Assembly: GCF_000471905.2 (NCBI RefSeq)
Contig: NW_006500342.1
Span: 273,124-337,123 of the forward strand
Length of the DNA stretch: 64,000 bases
Reading direction: 5' to 3'
Source of the DNA: Amborella trichopoda
Lineage: Eukaryota > Streptophyta > Magnoliopsida > Amborellales > Amborellaceae
Every line of letters starts with the position of its first letter. Positions within the stretch are counted from its first letter, which is position 1. A model generated the notes under the pieces. The model worked only from the letters and a program-made list of their open reading frames with translations, was not told the DNA's origin and searched no databases. This document shows positions 1 to 10,613 of the stretch, in pieces. The position numbers were made by a program, and so were the translations under genes.

Positions 1-365
1 GGCATCAACCTGCGAGTTTAATTTCATGGGGATATGAGTCAAAGATACATCATCAAACTGGGCCATGTATGATTTTGCAGTATCGTGATAAGGCTTTAGA
101 GTGTCTTTTCTCATGTCATAGATCCCCTTAAGCTATTGAATAACCACCTTAGAATCACCATAGATATTGAGCTGCTCTAAGTCTAAATCAAAGGTTATTT
201 CCAACCCAATTATAAGGGCTTGATATTCTGCCTCAATATGGGAACCAACTTCGGTGAGAGAGAAAGATAGAGGAAGTATCTCTCCTTTCAGAGTCATGAA
301 TACCACTCTAACACCTCCGCGATCAGATTGGAAGGCCCTGTCAAAGTACATCTCCCATACATGAG
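1..365 (-). pseudogene. Tat-3 second (archaeal-type) RNase H, partial
   Basis: This is the additional RNase H domain placed after the RT-linked RNase H, a hallmark of Tat-lineage Ty3/gypsy elements. Reading the minus strand from about 350 I see YFDRAFQSDRGGVRVVF, then IEAEYQALIIGLE, then IYGDSKVVIQ, which match the first beta hairpin, the E-A-E-Y helix and the D-S strand of archaeal-type RNase H. After an in-frame stop at about 132 the frame continues with KDTLKPYHDTAKSYM and LTHIPMKLNSQVDA, the usual end of the domain. It removes RNA from the RNA/DNA hybrid or processes plus-strand primers in the family. The copy is dead through the stop and runs off the left edge. Confidence 0.85.
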
Positions 366-960
366 TAAGTTCTGCACATAATACTTCTTCATCAAGGAGG
401 TCACTTGTTAAAGGAGACTTTGCCGATACAGGATGTGCTGCAAGAAAATCAGTCAGGGCTTGACCCTTGACAGCTTTTTGTGGTACATATGTGATGTTAA
501 ATTCCGTAAGCAATAATGCCCACATAGCAAGGCATCCCGAAAAGAATGGGCGTGTCATAAGAAACTTTACAGAGTCTGCTTTTGATATGAGCTTCACTTT
601 ATGACCGAGCAAGTAGTAGTGGAGCTTTTGTACTGCAAAGATTAGGCCAGGCACATTTTTTTAATAGGGGGATAATTCTTCTCAGCCCCTTGCATCCTGC
701 AGTGGAGAGAGTATAGTGCGGTCTCTTTCCCCTCGTCATTGTTTTGTGCTAATAATGCCCCGAGTGACTCATCAAGGGCAGTCACGTAGAGGATGAGGGG
801 TTTCCCAACAGCGGTGTAGAGAGCACTAGAAGGTTGAGTAAGTATCGTTTGATGTCATCAAGCACTGCTTGGCATGCTTCATCCCACACGACTGGGGTAT
901 CCTTCTTTAACAGGTGCGTAAAGGGTTTATAACGACCTGAGAAGTTAAAGATGAACATGC
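366..960 (-). pseudogene. Tat-3 RT-linked RNase H
   Basis: This is the RNase H domain that normally follows RT in the pol polyprotein. On the minus strand the segment IFAVQKLHYYLLGHKVKLIS, then LSG-like SGCLAMWALLLTEFNITYVP and KAVKGQALTDFLAAHPV are characteristic of Tat elements. The upstream half (about 660-960) is recognisable only by switching frame: HLLKKDTPVVWDEACQAVLD, the start of the domain, lies around 880-930. There is at least one frameshift and a stop before the long readable part (133-654). The corresponding Tat-4 domain at 12391-13011 is more intact. Confidence 0.85.
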
Positions 961-1700
961 AGATATAAGCAAGCTACCCTTGAAGGGAGTGTAGATCTCG
1001 CAATGTAGTTGGTGGTAGATTTTCCTAGATAGCCTTGTTCTTAGCTGCCTCAACTTCCAACCCTCGGTGTCTAACAATGAACCCCAAGAACTTTTCTGAG
1101 TGCACACTAAACACACATTTCAATGGGTTCAAGATCTTGCATATGAGCTTCTTCTTCTTAGATTTTACCATCAAGTCATCCACATAACACTCCACCTCCT
1201 AATGCATCATGTCCTTGAGGATGGTCGTCATTGCTCTCTGATACGTAGCACCGGCAATCTCCAACCCGAAAGGTCGTGTAGAAGAATATCTCTTTGGGAG
1301 TAAAGAAGGCGGTGGCCTCTTCATCTTTCGGTGTCATCCATATCTTAATGTACCCGGAGTATCCATCCATGAAGGAGAATATTTAGCAGTGAGTTGTGGA
1401 GTCGATGAGCATCTCCGTACACGGCAATGGCAATTCATCCTTCTGGCAAGTGGCATTCAGGTTGCAGAAGTCAATGCAGACCTTGATTTGGTCATTTTTC
1501 TTCTTGACTGGGATAATGTTCGTCAGCCATTTTGGGTACTTGACCTCACGAATGAAACCTGCTTGCCTGAGTTTGGTCACCTCAGCATCTATCTGCATTT
1601 CTACATCAAGCCTAAACCTTCTTGATATCTGTTTGATAGGCTTGACAGATGGATCGATGCCGAGACGGTGGACTACAACTTGAGGTTCTAAACCAAGCAT
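961..1700 (-). pseudogene. Tat-3 reverse transcriptase
   Basis: Reverse transcriptase of the Ty3/gypsy type, broken by frameshifts. From 1700 leftwards the minus strand reads the N-terminal finger region (MLGLEPQVVVHRLGIDPSVK, then AGFIREVKYPKWLTNIIPVK), a stop, then MDGYSGYIKIWMTPKDEEAT from 1370, which carries the first catalytic Asp. The catalytic YVDD lies at about 1180 (EVECYVDDLMVKSK) in another frame. So both active-site motifs are still visible although the frame is not continuous. The thumb region (EKFLGFIVRHRGLE) follows at about 1050-1100. Upstream it joins the acidic linker at 1728-1958. Confidence 0.9.
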
Positions 1701-2860
1701 CTCATGATAATGCCAGGCAAAGACGTCTCAGTTTGCTCTCAAGAAGGCAGTAAATTCCTCTTTCTCTTCTGACGACGTATTTATCAAGATGACAGTAGGC
1801 CTGAGGTCGACTTCGTGTCCTAGATTTATCTCCTCTAGTTCATCAGCTGTGGCTTGACGACCTTCTTCACATTCTTCTAGGGCCTCCTGCGAATCCTCAT
1901 CATTGGCCTTGGTGGGCTTCTCGCTAACCTCTAAGGATGCTACCCGTACTCTTGACATTTCTTCTTCTAGTCAGGCTTTGCTAAGGAACATAACTCTTGC
2001 ATCCTCATCTTGTTTGTCAGTGAAAGGAGAGTAGGACCGATGTATCCGATAGAGGAAATTCACTCTGAAGTACCTGGGATGGTTGCAACTCGGTGATTGT
2101 GTAGATAGCCAGTGCCTTGTGAGGACCTTCTCGATGTTCCCCAGTATCCACCACGAGTCTAGGTAGTATGGTAGGTTAAGGGTCATTTTTCGGTGAAAGA
2201 GGTTTATTTTGGTCAGCTGACTGGCTTGGTTGCATAGGCGGCTTGGTTTGGGTGGTCTGGGTGATAGGGATTTATTTAGGATGAGTGGATGTTTGAGGTT
2301 GAGGCTTAGCAGGTGGTTAGCTATATGGAATCAAAGGCACCCGAGGGAATTCGTAGATAGAAGGATTATCCAGGGTATTCGGGTGAGGAAGAAGCCTAGG
2401 GAGCATTAGGATGGGTAAATTATTTAGGGCACTCGGGTGTGGGAGAAGTGATGAACTACGAGACTTCATGATGTCGGGCTTCTGGGGTGAGGGTTGTAGT
2501 GTTTTCACCAATCTTAGGCTCATTTGCCCTATGCTGAGTGATGCTTCCGAGGTTTGAACCATGTGACAAACTTCCTGCGAATAGAAGCTCTTCCCTCTTG
2601 ACTCTCTCAACCTCTACTCAAAGTCGAGCTCAAGAGGCCACTAAGGTCTCTTCGGCTTTGACTTCTTATGCTTCCCAGTAGAAGATGATGGCTCTAACTT
2701 GGCTCAATCCGCCAAGGCGTTAGCGACTGTTAGGAATCCAGCCGCCTAGGCCAGCATCTTCCTTAGCCGCCTCTGGTGCATCCTGTTTATATTGGTTGCT
2801 ACAAGTTTTCTGTCGAGGGTCTCGAAGTCTGGACATCTAAAGATTATACTTGCAAGGGAC
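1701..2860 (-). pseudogene. Tat-3 gag end and gag-pol linker; protease not visible
   Basis: The stretch 1728-1958 reads as the acidic linker before RT, ending in the family segment LGHEVDLRPTVILINTSSEE. Further upstream, 1960-2620, there are only broken frames rich in Pro, Ser and Gln. Around 2700-2860 the frame matches the gag C-terminus of Tat-4 (AAGFLTVANAL, then a Lys-rich tail, and the CPDFE-type segment near 2830). No LLGSKFHNRP or DGGS protease motif is seen between gag and RT, although Tat-5 has one at the corresponding place. The piece stops abruptly at 2860, where the Tat-4 LTR begins with TGGTTAGG. Confidence 0.65.
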
Positions 2861-3721
2861 TGGTTAGGTGCCTCGATCTCGCCCTCTGGATCTGAATGAT
2901 CGGGCGGCACACGTCTCGAGTTTCAAGGGAACCCGGGACTTTGAGAACACTCTCTTGGGAACCTTGCTTAGGAGCGAGGGCTGGTATACCAACCGATGAG
3001 AGAGAAATTTAAGGTGGGTTCGAGACTTACTCAAGCTGGCTCACGCGGGCGTCCTTATAAATCACGAAGAAAGTCCCCCCAGTCGTAGAACTGGTTCGAA
3101 ATCGCCTCCCTTGGCAGGTATTCTCCTGTTTCTACAATCACACACACATGATTTACAAGACAAGTGGGCTAAAAGAGACCCCACCTTTTCTTTGAGCGAA
3201 TGAACATGGACATGCATGTCATAAGGAAGAAAAGGGTTAGAGGGTAAGTAAAAAAAGAAGAAAGAGGTAGATCAGAGGAATTTTAACTAGGTGACGAGAC
3301 TAACACAACATCTAGATCAGAAAGTGATAATCTCGACGTGGTAGCAAGATGAGCACGATAACTAGATCGACACAACAGAAATACTACTACATGCCAGAAC
3401 GATCATTTGCCATCCTGGCATAATGGCTAGCCCATTGTGTAAGTAAGGCTGGCACGGTAACTAAGACCAGCTCAACAACAATACTGTTAGATGACAAGAC
3501 TACCATGGTAATGTTTGCCTCAACCTCTCTTAGAGAAGAAAGAAGAGAGAGAAAGAGAAACATGAACAGTAGTACTGATGTCATGCATGTGAGAAGAAGA
3601 CGAGATGAGCAATGAAGGAGAAAGTAAACAGTGAAACAAGAAAGAGAGAAGAAAAAGAATGAAGAAGAAAGAGAGAGAAGAGAGCAAGGGAACATTGGTG
3701 GCGATTAGAGAAAAGATAAGA

Positions 3722-4110
3722 AAGAACATGGACGGTGATGAGCTCCCGCCATCCATGATAGAAGGGTAAGAGGAGAGAGAAGACACGAGCGGTAATGGGC
3801 CTCCGCCACCTACGGCAGAGGAACAAGAAGAGAGAGAAAACACTGGAGGTAATGAGCTTCTACCGACCATGACAGAGGAACAAGAAGGGAGAGAATACAT
3901 GGACAACGATGAGCTTCCGTCATCCATGACATAGGAATAAGAAGAGAGAGAAAACACAGGCATAATGAGCTTTTGCTGCCCATGACAGAGGAACAAGAAG
4001 AGAGAGAAAACATGGACGATAATGTGCTTCCACCATCCATGACAAAATATTAAGAGAAGAGAGAGAATATGGACGATGATGTGCTTCCACCATTCATGAT
4101 AGAAGGGAAG
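3722..4110 (-). repeat. 57-bp hairpin minisatellite in Tat-4 3' LTR
   Basis: About seven tandem units of 56-59 bp. Each consists of an inverted repeat with a consensus close to CATGGACGGYG, a 9-base spacer (near ATGAGCTTC) and CRCCRTCCATG, followed by about 26 bases of purine-rich sequence (GAGGAATAAGAAGAGAGAG). Units begin near 3726, 3784, 3839, 3897, 3955, 4011 and 4066. The array lies downstream of the TATA box in the sense of the element, so it should be part of the transcribed leader. Homologous arrays occur in the Tat-4 5' LTR, in the 40442-43486 LTR and, inverted, in Tat-1. Confidence 0.85.
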
Positions 4111-4214
4111 ACAAGGAGACTTTGACAGAGGCCCGGCTCGCCACTTGGGTTAAGGCACGGCTTGCTGTTCATGTCTATGAAGCAAGAAGACATCATGCTA
4201 GGTGATAGACTCTG

Positions 4215-4520
4215 CCATGCATGAATAGAGAAGATTGAGAGAGAGAGCAAAGAGATAATGGGAAAGAGAAGAAAGAGAAGGGAAAGATAAAGAAAAAGAA
4301 GGAATGTGGATAAACAAGATCCGAGAAGAAATAGGAAAGAAAGATTGACGAGAGGAGAGAGAATATGATGGATAGAGATAAGGATAGAGAGAGATAGAGA
4401 TGAGGAGAGAAAGAGAGATATGAGAGGAGGAGAGAGAAAGAGAGATATGAGAGGAGAGATAAAATTACCTTCATCAAAGAATAACAAACCTTTTCTTCTC
4501 TCTCCACTCTCTCTCTCCAA
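4215..4520 (-). repeat. Polypurine/polypyrimidine tract in Tat-4 3' LTR
   Basis: The plus strand is nearly all A and G (GAGAGAGA, AAAGAGAAG repeats), so the element transcript would be CU-rich here. The long open frames on the minus strand (Ser/Leu/Phe-rich) are a by-product of this composition and I do not call them genes. The tract sits between the AATAAA-like signal and the hairpin array. Confidence 0.8.
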
Positions 4521-4555
4521 GACGTGCCCACAATTTGAACTTGAAAACCCTCAAA

Positions 4556-4590
4556 TTTTATTGATTGTGTTTAACATGTACTTATAGAAT
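4556..4590 (-). promoter_or_regulatory. LTR promoter TATA box and poly(A) signal, Tat-4 3' LTR
   Basis: On the minus strand, TTCTATAAGTACATG (4576-4590) looks like a TATA box and is followed within about 25 bases by CAATCAATAAAATTTG (4551-4566), which contains AATAAA. The block is conserved in the other LTRs: TTCTATAAATACATG near 42225-42240, CTCTATATATACC near 39166-39177 and 26477-26488, and a diverged TTCTGTAAATACG at 56165-56177 on the plus strand. A conserved CCACCCATGTTTGGGC word lies just upstream in all of them. Conservation across divergent LTRs supports a core promoter. Confidence 0.7.
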
Positions 4591-5905
4591 TGGGACCAAG
4601 CATGGGTGGATGTCCAAAAACTACCTAAAATTAATGATAGTTACAATTTAATTGAATTAAAAGAAATTTGAAATTTTGGTGAAAAAGGACTGTTTTACCC
4701 CTGCCTAACAATGTGTGAAATTTAAAAACAGTCCCTGCTGCTGTCTTGGAACTTGCATGATCTTTCGTGGAGGATCTAAGGTTGCTCTAGTGTCTGTTTG
4801 ATCAAAAGATGATTGTTTTCTTGTAAGGCTCGGCATGGCGATCGATTTGATACCAACTTCGAGCCATGGATCGTTTTTTTAGGCCACGATCATGCGACTC
4901 AAAAATTGGATGAATCTTGTAAATTCGGATCGATAGTGTGCTTATTTCTTGATGTTTTTCTTTAGTTTCTTTGTTGAATCACACTGAGCATGTCGTCATG
5001 ATCGTATGACAACAAACACAGCTCGATTTCATGTCCGGACGAAGATTTTTTACGACTTAGGTTTTTGGCAGAAATTTAGAAATTCAGTGACCAAAATTTA
5101 CAGCAGCTTCGATGCCTCCATGTATGAAATCAAACCATTCATCGTACGCGGGGTTCAGCCAAGAGATAGCCTCGAACCTTACACACATAATGCAATTGGT
5201 TTCGTGTCGATCAGATACGTGAGCGTCGTGATTTGGCCACTCGAACAAGGCATGCTGCTACTGAATTTTTTGCATCTATCTTCATGACTCATCAACTTCT
5301 CTCTAGTTTTTCTCTCTGCTTGGGTGTCGTTTAGGGTCGTGCCACATATCAAAATGCTCGACTTGATGAGACAAACACACTTATCAAATTTTAGAGCGAT
5401 TTGACTTAGATCGAGTGAAATACAGGACTTTGAATTTGCTGCTCGGGACTGTGCATATTAGCCTCCTTTAATGGAGATTAGTGTAGGGAGGCCGCAACAT
5501 AATAGAACGCGGCCTACCCCTTTTTGGTCTTTTACTTATAACTTTGTTTTGGAATGTCTGATTAAGATGAAACTTGACCCATAGGGGCTTTCGACAGTAC
5601 TGGGTCCAATGGTAGTGGTCCCATTACTGTTCGACTCGTCGAGATTATATTTCTAGTTATGGGGTTCGTTTTAGGGTGCTAGAGGCTGATTTTTTGAAAA
5701 TTATTTCTTTTGGTTACGGTACCTTAGACATGTCGGATTGAGACAAAACTTGGAAGGTCACCTTTTTGAGTGCTTAAGAAGATTCTGACCCATTCTCGGG
5801 CAATTCTAAGGCTGTTGAGAATTTCATTGTATGTTAAGGCTTTATTGATTGGCTTCCTCTTTATTTCGCATCAGGGACCAAGGTGTAGAAAAATGTCTTC
5901 AAACA

Positions 5906-5918
5906 GCTTTCCCTGCCA
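5906..5918 (-). promoter_or_regulatory. Tat-4 polypurine tract (plus-strand primer)
   Basis: Immediately upstream of the 3' LTR on the minus strand is TTGGCAGGGAAAGC directly before TGTTTGAAG. A purine-rich run touching the LTR start is the usual plus-strand priming site. Tat-2 has GGTGGGGCAAGC at the same place (45045-45056); the Tat-5 copy is degraded. Confidence 0.7.
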
Positions 5919-7150
5919 AATGTTTGTGCTTTGAGAGAAGCAAGAAGGGCAACACTCAAAAAATTTCATTCAGCTTTATTACTTTTTTCTTCCTAGCCAC
6001 AGGACCATGTGAACGTCGAGGAAATTAATACAACACCGAAACTAGGATGCTCAGACATTTGGATGCAATTTACAAGTCCATCCATGAAGACTTTAGGAGG
6101 AGAAGAGACTTTTTTGTGGGATCCTATCGAAGTCCTCACCCTCAAGGGACTAATTGTGATTCTGATAGCTAAGGATTTTCTGTGAACCTCGTTCGTTAGA
6201 ATCAAGCCCATCTGGCAGTCGAGTGCCATGTTGAAGGGTATTTTTACTCATTTAATCTGGGTTTTTATATCCTCTAGTGTTGGTCCACGTTTCGAGGATT
6301 TTGTTTTGTTTATTTTGGATGGTCTGCTGAAGGGCCTTCTGTTGACGTCATCTGCATTGTGCACTAGATATTCCTTGGTGGGCAGGGTACCTCAATTTAT
6401 CGAGGTGACCGGCTTTAAGTATAACCCCTACCCACTACTTTGCAATTTCAACAATCAAGATACCTCTCTTCTTTGTCTGAGATGAAGGATTGAATCCTAA
6501 TTGATGCATCACAGGACCAAAGTCATGGCTGACCTATCCTTCTTTATGAACCTTTTAGCATGTTGAAGTGTGTTAGCAACCTTGTGGGAATAATGCTCTT
6601 CTTCATGAGACTTGTATTGCGTTTTTGGCAAGTTTTTTGTCATTTGAGTCCTTTTTGTGAATGGACTCAGCTTATCGGAATCCTTTCCTTGAAGCTCGTA
6701 TTTCTAGAGTCTTAGTATTGTGACACCAGGGATCTTTTCTCTTTTGAGTGGGGCCTGAAGCCGCCTGTTGAGGAGAGTGCTGCATCAACCTGTTTATTGG
6801 TCCAAGCCCCCTTTGCGGGTTTTCACTTGAACTTGGGAAGCAGTGTCGTAGAGATGGTTTTCACCAACTTCCTTTTCTTAGGGGTCTTTTTACCCATGAC
6901 CTTTCGCAGTTTTCACCTTGCCCGGGTATTTATTTATGGAACTCTCTTACTCATGGTTTCATGACCATGCCCATCCGTCATTTTTACTCATGGAGTTTCC
7001 AAGTCGGGTATACACCATGCCCGTCATTATTATTATTATTATTATTTGTGAAGGCGTGTTTAAGATCATGCCTTCGGGACCTGTGCAAAGCCTTTTAACG
7101 TCATACGCCCAGGACATGCACTACAATTTAAGGTCATACAACTGGACGTT
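5919..7150 (-). other. Tat-4 region between pol and 3' LTR, proximal part
   Basis: No gene seen. The sequence is homologous to 27692-28900 (Tat-5) and 45057-46320 (Tat-2), with shared words such as CCTCACCCTCAAGGGAC (6135-6151), GCGGGTTTTCACTT (6815-6828) and CATGACCATGCCCATC. An (ATT)n microsatellite is at 7026-7047. Because it lies between integrase and the polypurine tract, it is the 3' untranslated region typical of Tat elements. Short open frames in it are not conserved between copies. Confidence 0.7.
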
Positions 7151-8520
7151 GTAGAGGCCAAGGAGTGAGTATGGTGGTGATTTAACTCACTTTGGAGAGA
7201 TGGGGCGAGGCTACCTATGAAAGATGGATGATGTATGTGTGGAAGGTGAAAAGTGGTGACCCACTAGCTTATGGTGAGTACGAAAGGCGGGATGGTTCGT
7301 CGTTGTGTGAATATGGGTGAGACTCACTAGGGAATGATGGATGATAGTGAAGGGGCTCACTGGGGACGTAATGAAGGTGGCACACGCAGGAACAGGTCGG
7401 TTGGGGAAAGAGTGCATGAAGATGCACGAAAAGGGCGTGTGCGTATATTGTGGGGGCAAGTTTAAGGTCATGCCTCCTAGACCTGTGCAAAGCAGTTTAA
7501 CATCATGCAGTTAGGACGTACACTATGATTTAAGATCATATAGCTTGGACCGTGGTTATGTAGTTTAGAGTCATGCAACTAGTTCCATGGAGTTTAAGGT
7601 GGTTCAACTAAACCTCCAATACATTTTAAGTTCATATGGTTTGGACCATGGTGCTAAGCCTTTTAATATGATGCAGCTAGGATGTAGACTATGGTCTAAT
7701 TGTTTGGATCGCGGCTATGCAGTTTAAAGTCATGCAGCTAGGACTAAGAAGTTTAAGGTCATGCAACTTGACCTCCGCTACAGTTTAAAGGTCATATAGT
7801 TCGGACCGTGGTGCTAAGCCTATTAATGTCATGTAGCTAGGACGTGCACTATGGTTTAATGTCATATAGTTTGGACCGTGGTTACGCAGTTTAGAGTCAG
7901 GCAACTAGGACCACGCAGGTTAAGGTCGTGCATCTAGACCTCCGCTACAGTTTTTAGGTTATATAGTTTGGATCATGGAGTTTAAGATCATGCATCTAGA
8001 CCAAAGTTGTTCAGTTTAAAGTCATGCAACTAGGACCATGGCTATGCAGTTTTAAGGTCATGCAGCTCAGACCAGGGTTGTGTATTTTAAGGTCATGCAG
8101 CTCAGACCATGGCTGTGCAGTTTAAGGTCATGCGGCTTAGACCATCATGTGGGTCGCCATGTAGGTGAAGCTCCGTAAGGAATAGGTCTATGGATAACAA
8201 TTTGACTCTCTGAGGGTAAAATGATAACAGGGTTTTAGATGGAAAGTAGAGTTTACAAGGGATTAGGGGACAAGTATGACTTCCGTAGTGGTGAAAGATG
8301 AAACTCCATGGGGAATAGGTTCATGAAAGGTAACCCAACTCTTGGGGGTAAGAGAGCTTGGTGTGAGACACACCTATAGGGGATTAAAGGGGAAGCATGA
8401 CTCTAACTCCACTGGGAATCAATGGGTTGCAATACAGGTGTAATTCCTACTGGGGATGTGGGGAGTGGCCTGCTCCTAACTCCATTGGGGATGGTGGCAA
8501 TGGCGTGCTCATAACTCTAT
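7150..8520 (-). repeat. 35-bp tandem repeat and related repeats in Tat-4 3' region
   Basis: From about 7450 to 8140 the plus strand is made of degenerate units of about 35 bp containing GCAGTTTAAGGTCATGCAGC and GGACCATGG; the last three units (8036-8143) are 35-36 bp each and easy to align by eye. Flanking 7150-7450 and 8150-8520 hold looser repeats built on GACTCACTAGGGAATG and AACTCCACTGGGGATGG words. The same arrays occur in Tat-5 (29200-29450, 29880-30390) and Tat-2 (46230-47000). No gene is seen. Confidence 0.8.
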
Positions 8521-8619
8521 TAGGGATAGTGGTGAGACATGCACAATGGTGACCAAGGTCTAGCATGCGCGGTGCTAGAACATGTGTGGCGCTGTGTGAA
8601 AAGTGTAGCACACACGATA

Positions 8620-8835
8620 ATAAACTTGAGAAAACAAGCGGCGCTGGTCATCTTACACAGCCAGCACTGGGTCATTGGGAACACAGTCAGAGCTAGATCA
8701 TTGAAAACACAGTTGGCGTTAGGTCTTTAAGAATACAGTCAGTGTTGGTATTTGAGAACAAAGTCGGGGTTAGATCATTTAAAACACAGCCGGTGCTGGT
8801 TCTTTAAGAATCCAATGGGTATTAGTATTTAAGAA
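8620..8835 (-). repeat. 26-bp minisatellite (first block) in Tat-4 3' region
   Basis: About eight units of 25-27 bp with a plus-strand consensus near CACAGCCGGTGCTAG followed by ATCTTTAAGAA. Unit boundaries fall at regular 25-27-base spacing between 8650 and 8835. A second block of the same repeat is at 9791-9900. The unit aligns at 14 of 26 positions with the 26-bp repeat in Tat-5 (30610-30790), most other positions being transitions. Confidence 0.8.
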
Positions 8836-9040
8836 CACATCTAGCTTTGGGTACGGGCTAGCATTTGGGCCTTTAGCCTAAAGCCCAACCTGATCTTGGT
8901 CTTGAGTTTTCATGGTCGGTAGTAGACTTTTGTTCGGGCCTTGAGTCTGAGCCTGACCAGATCCAGCCCACCATCGTTCGTCCTTCAGGGACATGACTGG
9001 CATTCCTGGATTTGTGGGGGACACTTCAGAGAAACTTTGC

Positions 9041-9050
9041 TTATATAAGG
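9041..9050 (+). promoter_or_regulatory. Candidate antisense (plus-strand) TATA box in Tat-4 3' region
   Basis: GCTTATATAAGGGGG at 9039-9053 is a strong TATA-box match on the strand opposite to gag-pol. It lies in the region where Tat-5 carries an antisense reading frame (30820-31399). It may have driven such a frame, which is not recognisable in Tat-4. No corresponding TATA was found upstream of the Tat-5 frame, so the assignment is tentative. Confidence 0.4.
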
Positions 9051-9069
9051 GGGTAAATCTCCACTCTTA

Positions 9070-9790
9070 CTGTTTCATCAAAGGGTAAAAACAACTAAGT
9101 CTTTTTTTAGTAGTGAGGGTGAGAGAGTTCTCGGCAAGAACTCCAGCAGTAAGATTTTGTAGGGAGTCTTCAGGAATTTGCCGACAAGAAGATTCCAACT
9201 GAGAGGGTAGAACACCAGCAAGGGAAAGCACGAACCTTCACAAGGGTTACTTTTACAGGAGTTAGGAAGCAAGGAATTTTGTTGGAGTTTGCTGCAATTT
9301 TGACAGTGGTATTTGGGGTACCAGGGAAGGTGAGAAAGGGTAGAATTGCAGTAGAGGGCTGCTTGAGATCTTTTGCTAAATTTTCGGCGAGTGAAAGTGG
9401 TTTCTAGTATCTAGAAAGAGAGGGAGAAGTGGTAGCCGAGGGATTGCCAAGGCTTTCTGCTAGTTCTTTTTTGGTAGTTTTCTGGCGAAACGCAGGAAGC
9501 GGAAAGGTTTCCCAGTGATGTTTTTTGTGGGAAAAGGGGAGTTTCTGGCAAGAACGTGAGAGGTCGTGAGGAGGCAAACAGTTACTCAGAGACAAAGGGT
9601 CGCAAAAGGCAAGCAGTCACAGGAGATGAAGGGTCACTGAGAGGAAAACGAGGGGCCTCAGGAAGGTGTGCAATCAATGGGGAGACGAAGGGGCTTAGGC
9701 AAGAAAATGAGGGGTCTCGAGAACCAAGGAAGCACGGGGAAAATGAAGAGTCACCAAGAGGTGAACAGCCGTAGTGGTGAGGGTCTTTAA
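9070..9790. other. Tat-4 3' region, no recognisable gene
   Basis: About 700 bp between the candidate antisense TATA and the second 26-bp repeat block. The plus strand is purine-rich; 9560-9775 has a loose repetition of GAGACGAAGGG-type words that keeps a short Glu/Arg/Gly-rich frame open. There is no similarity to a known domain that I can see and no homologous stretch in Tat-5 or Tat-2. It could be the 5' untranslated part of a lost antisense transcript. Confidence 0.4.
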
Positions 9791-9900
9791 AATTTAAACG
9801 ATGCTAATGCAGTCGGTGCTAGTTCTCAAAAACACAGCCGGTGCTAGCGTAGGATACCCAGTTCGTGCTAGTCCTCAGGAACACAGCCGACACTATTCTC
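9791..9900 (-). repeat. 26-bp minisatellite (second block) in Tat-4 3' region
   Basis: About four units with the plus-strand words GCAGTCGGTGCTAG, CACAGCCGGTGCTAG and CACAGCCGACACTA at 26-29-base spacing, the same family as the block at 8620-8835. Confidence 0.7.
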
Positions 9901-10613
9901 ACATGGCATTAATCAATGCTTTTAGTCACACATGGCTTATAACATGATGCGTCAGGCTTTAGTCATGCACGGCTATTGGTTGCTCGATCCTCTGATGAAC
10001 GACGATGAGTTGTGTTCGGTTGTGATCGTGGATGGCGATCACTGGGGTCAGTGAAGGGCGGTAACCCATGGTAACACCTGGCTTATGATGCCTGTTGGAA
10101 GCTAAGTCATTTAGCACAACAGTGAAATCCATGTTGTTTTTTGGAAGGGCACCCACTGTGAACAGGGTTTGCTCTCCATCATAAGGCAGTTCCTTACCAG
10201 AGAAGTCTACTTTGTATGTTTGATGTACTCATCAGATAAATTGAAGCTGGCTTAGTAATGGTTGGCTTCTTCTTTGGCTTGTAACCATCCTCTTTGAGAA
10301 CACCTGGCAGATGAATTGAAGACTTGCAAGTGGTTTTGCTTCTTCATCATGATGAGGGTATTTCGTTTTGGCCTATAACCGTCCTCTTATTCTCATATGC
10401 AAGAGCAGGATTGAGGCGTCAACTGTCCTCTTTTCTTCCATTGCAAGAGATTTGTAACGTCCCTAATAATGGGTTTTTTGAATTGTAACTCCTAATAAAA
10501 GAGTTAATATTTGTTTGAACTGTCTTGCTTGTTTTTTTTTTTACCGTCCTTTTAACTCTTTGCTTTTGCACATCGAGTCTTTTGAGTATGCATCACGGGT
10601 AGTATTTCTTTAG
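9901..10613. other. Tat-4 spacer between 3' repeats and integrase end
   Basis: No gene is seen. A CTCTTTTCTTCCATTGCAAG and CCTAATAAAAGAG stretch (10425-10502) could be the 3' end of an old plus-strand transcript, judged only from its T-rich character and AATAAA at 10494-10499. The right edge is the end of the integrase frame. Confidence 0.4.

Larger units (their letters stand above)
2861..5905 (-). repeat. Tat-4 3' LTR
   Basis: A 3045-bp LTR. On the plus strand it starts TGGTTAGG (2861) and ends CAAACA (5905), giving TG...CA on either strand. Reading on the minus strand: U3 from 5905 (TGTTTGAAGACATTTTT, GCACCTTGGTCCC) to a TATA box near 4585; then an AATAAA signal; a CT-rich tract (4215-4520 on the plus strand is the purine complement); a hairpin minisatellite (3722-4110); and a distal part around 2861-3160 with the conserved GGTTCGAAATCGCCTCCC word. 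The same order is seen in the other LTRs of this window. Its left end joins Tat-3 gag directly; its right end joins the polypurine tract. Confidence 0.9.

Noticed and set aside
133..1700. Integrated plant pararetrovirus as source of RT and RNase H
   Set aside because: The order with a second RNase H and integrase, flanking LTRs, primer site and polypurine tract all fit a Ty3/gypsy element; no movement protein or coat protein of a pararetrovirus is seen.
3080..3105. GGTTCGAAATC words resembling a Pol III B box or a tRNA T-loop (also 18263, 37717)
   Set aside because: No A box at the right distance, no tRNA fold in the surroundings, and the word simply belongs to the LTR.
3387..4531. Several long Ser/Leu/Phe-rich open frames on the minus strand (also 18598-20089, 40622-41962, 56255-58186 on plus)
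   Set aside because: They lie in CT-rich tracts and the 57-bp array, overlap in different frames, and have no conserved domain. They are composition products of the LTR leader.
5006..5287. Plus-strand frame of 93 codons in the Tat-4 3' LTR
   Set aside because: The homologous parts of the other LTRs (20451-20666, 39523-40011, 44149-44343) are open in different frames with stops elsewhere, so no shared protein.
7450..8140. Regular short repeats that could be mistaken for a CRISPR array
   Set aside because: Units are degenerate and directly adjacent without unique spacers, there are no cas genes, and the context is a plant retroelement.
9556..9774. Glu/Arg/Gly-rich plus-strand frame in Tat-4 as the antisense protein
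   Set aside because: Built from loose GAAGGGGC-type repetition and unlike the Tat-5 antisense ORF; not convincing as coding.
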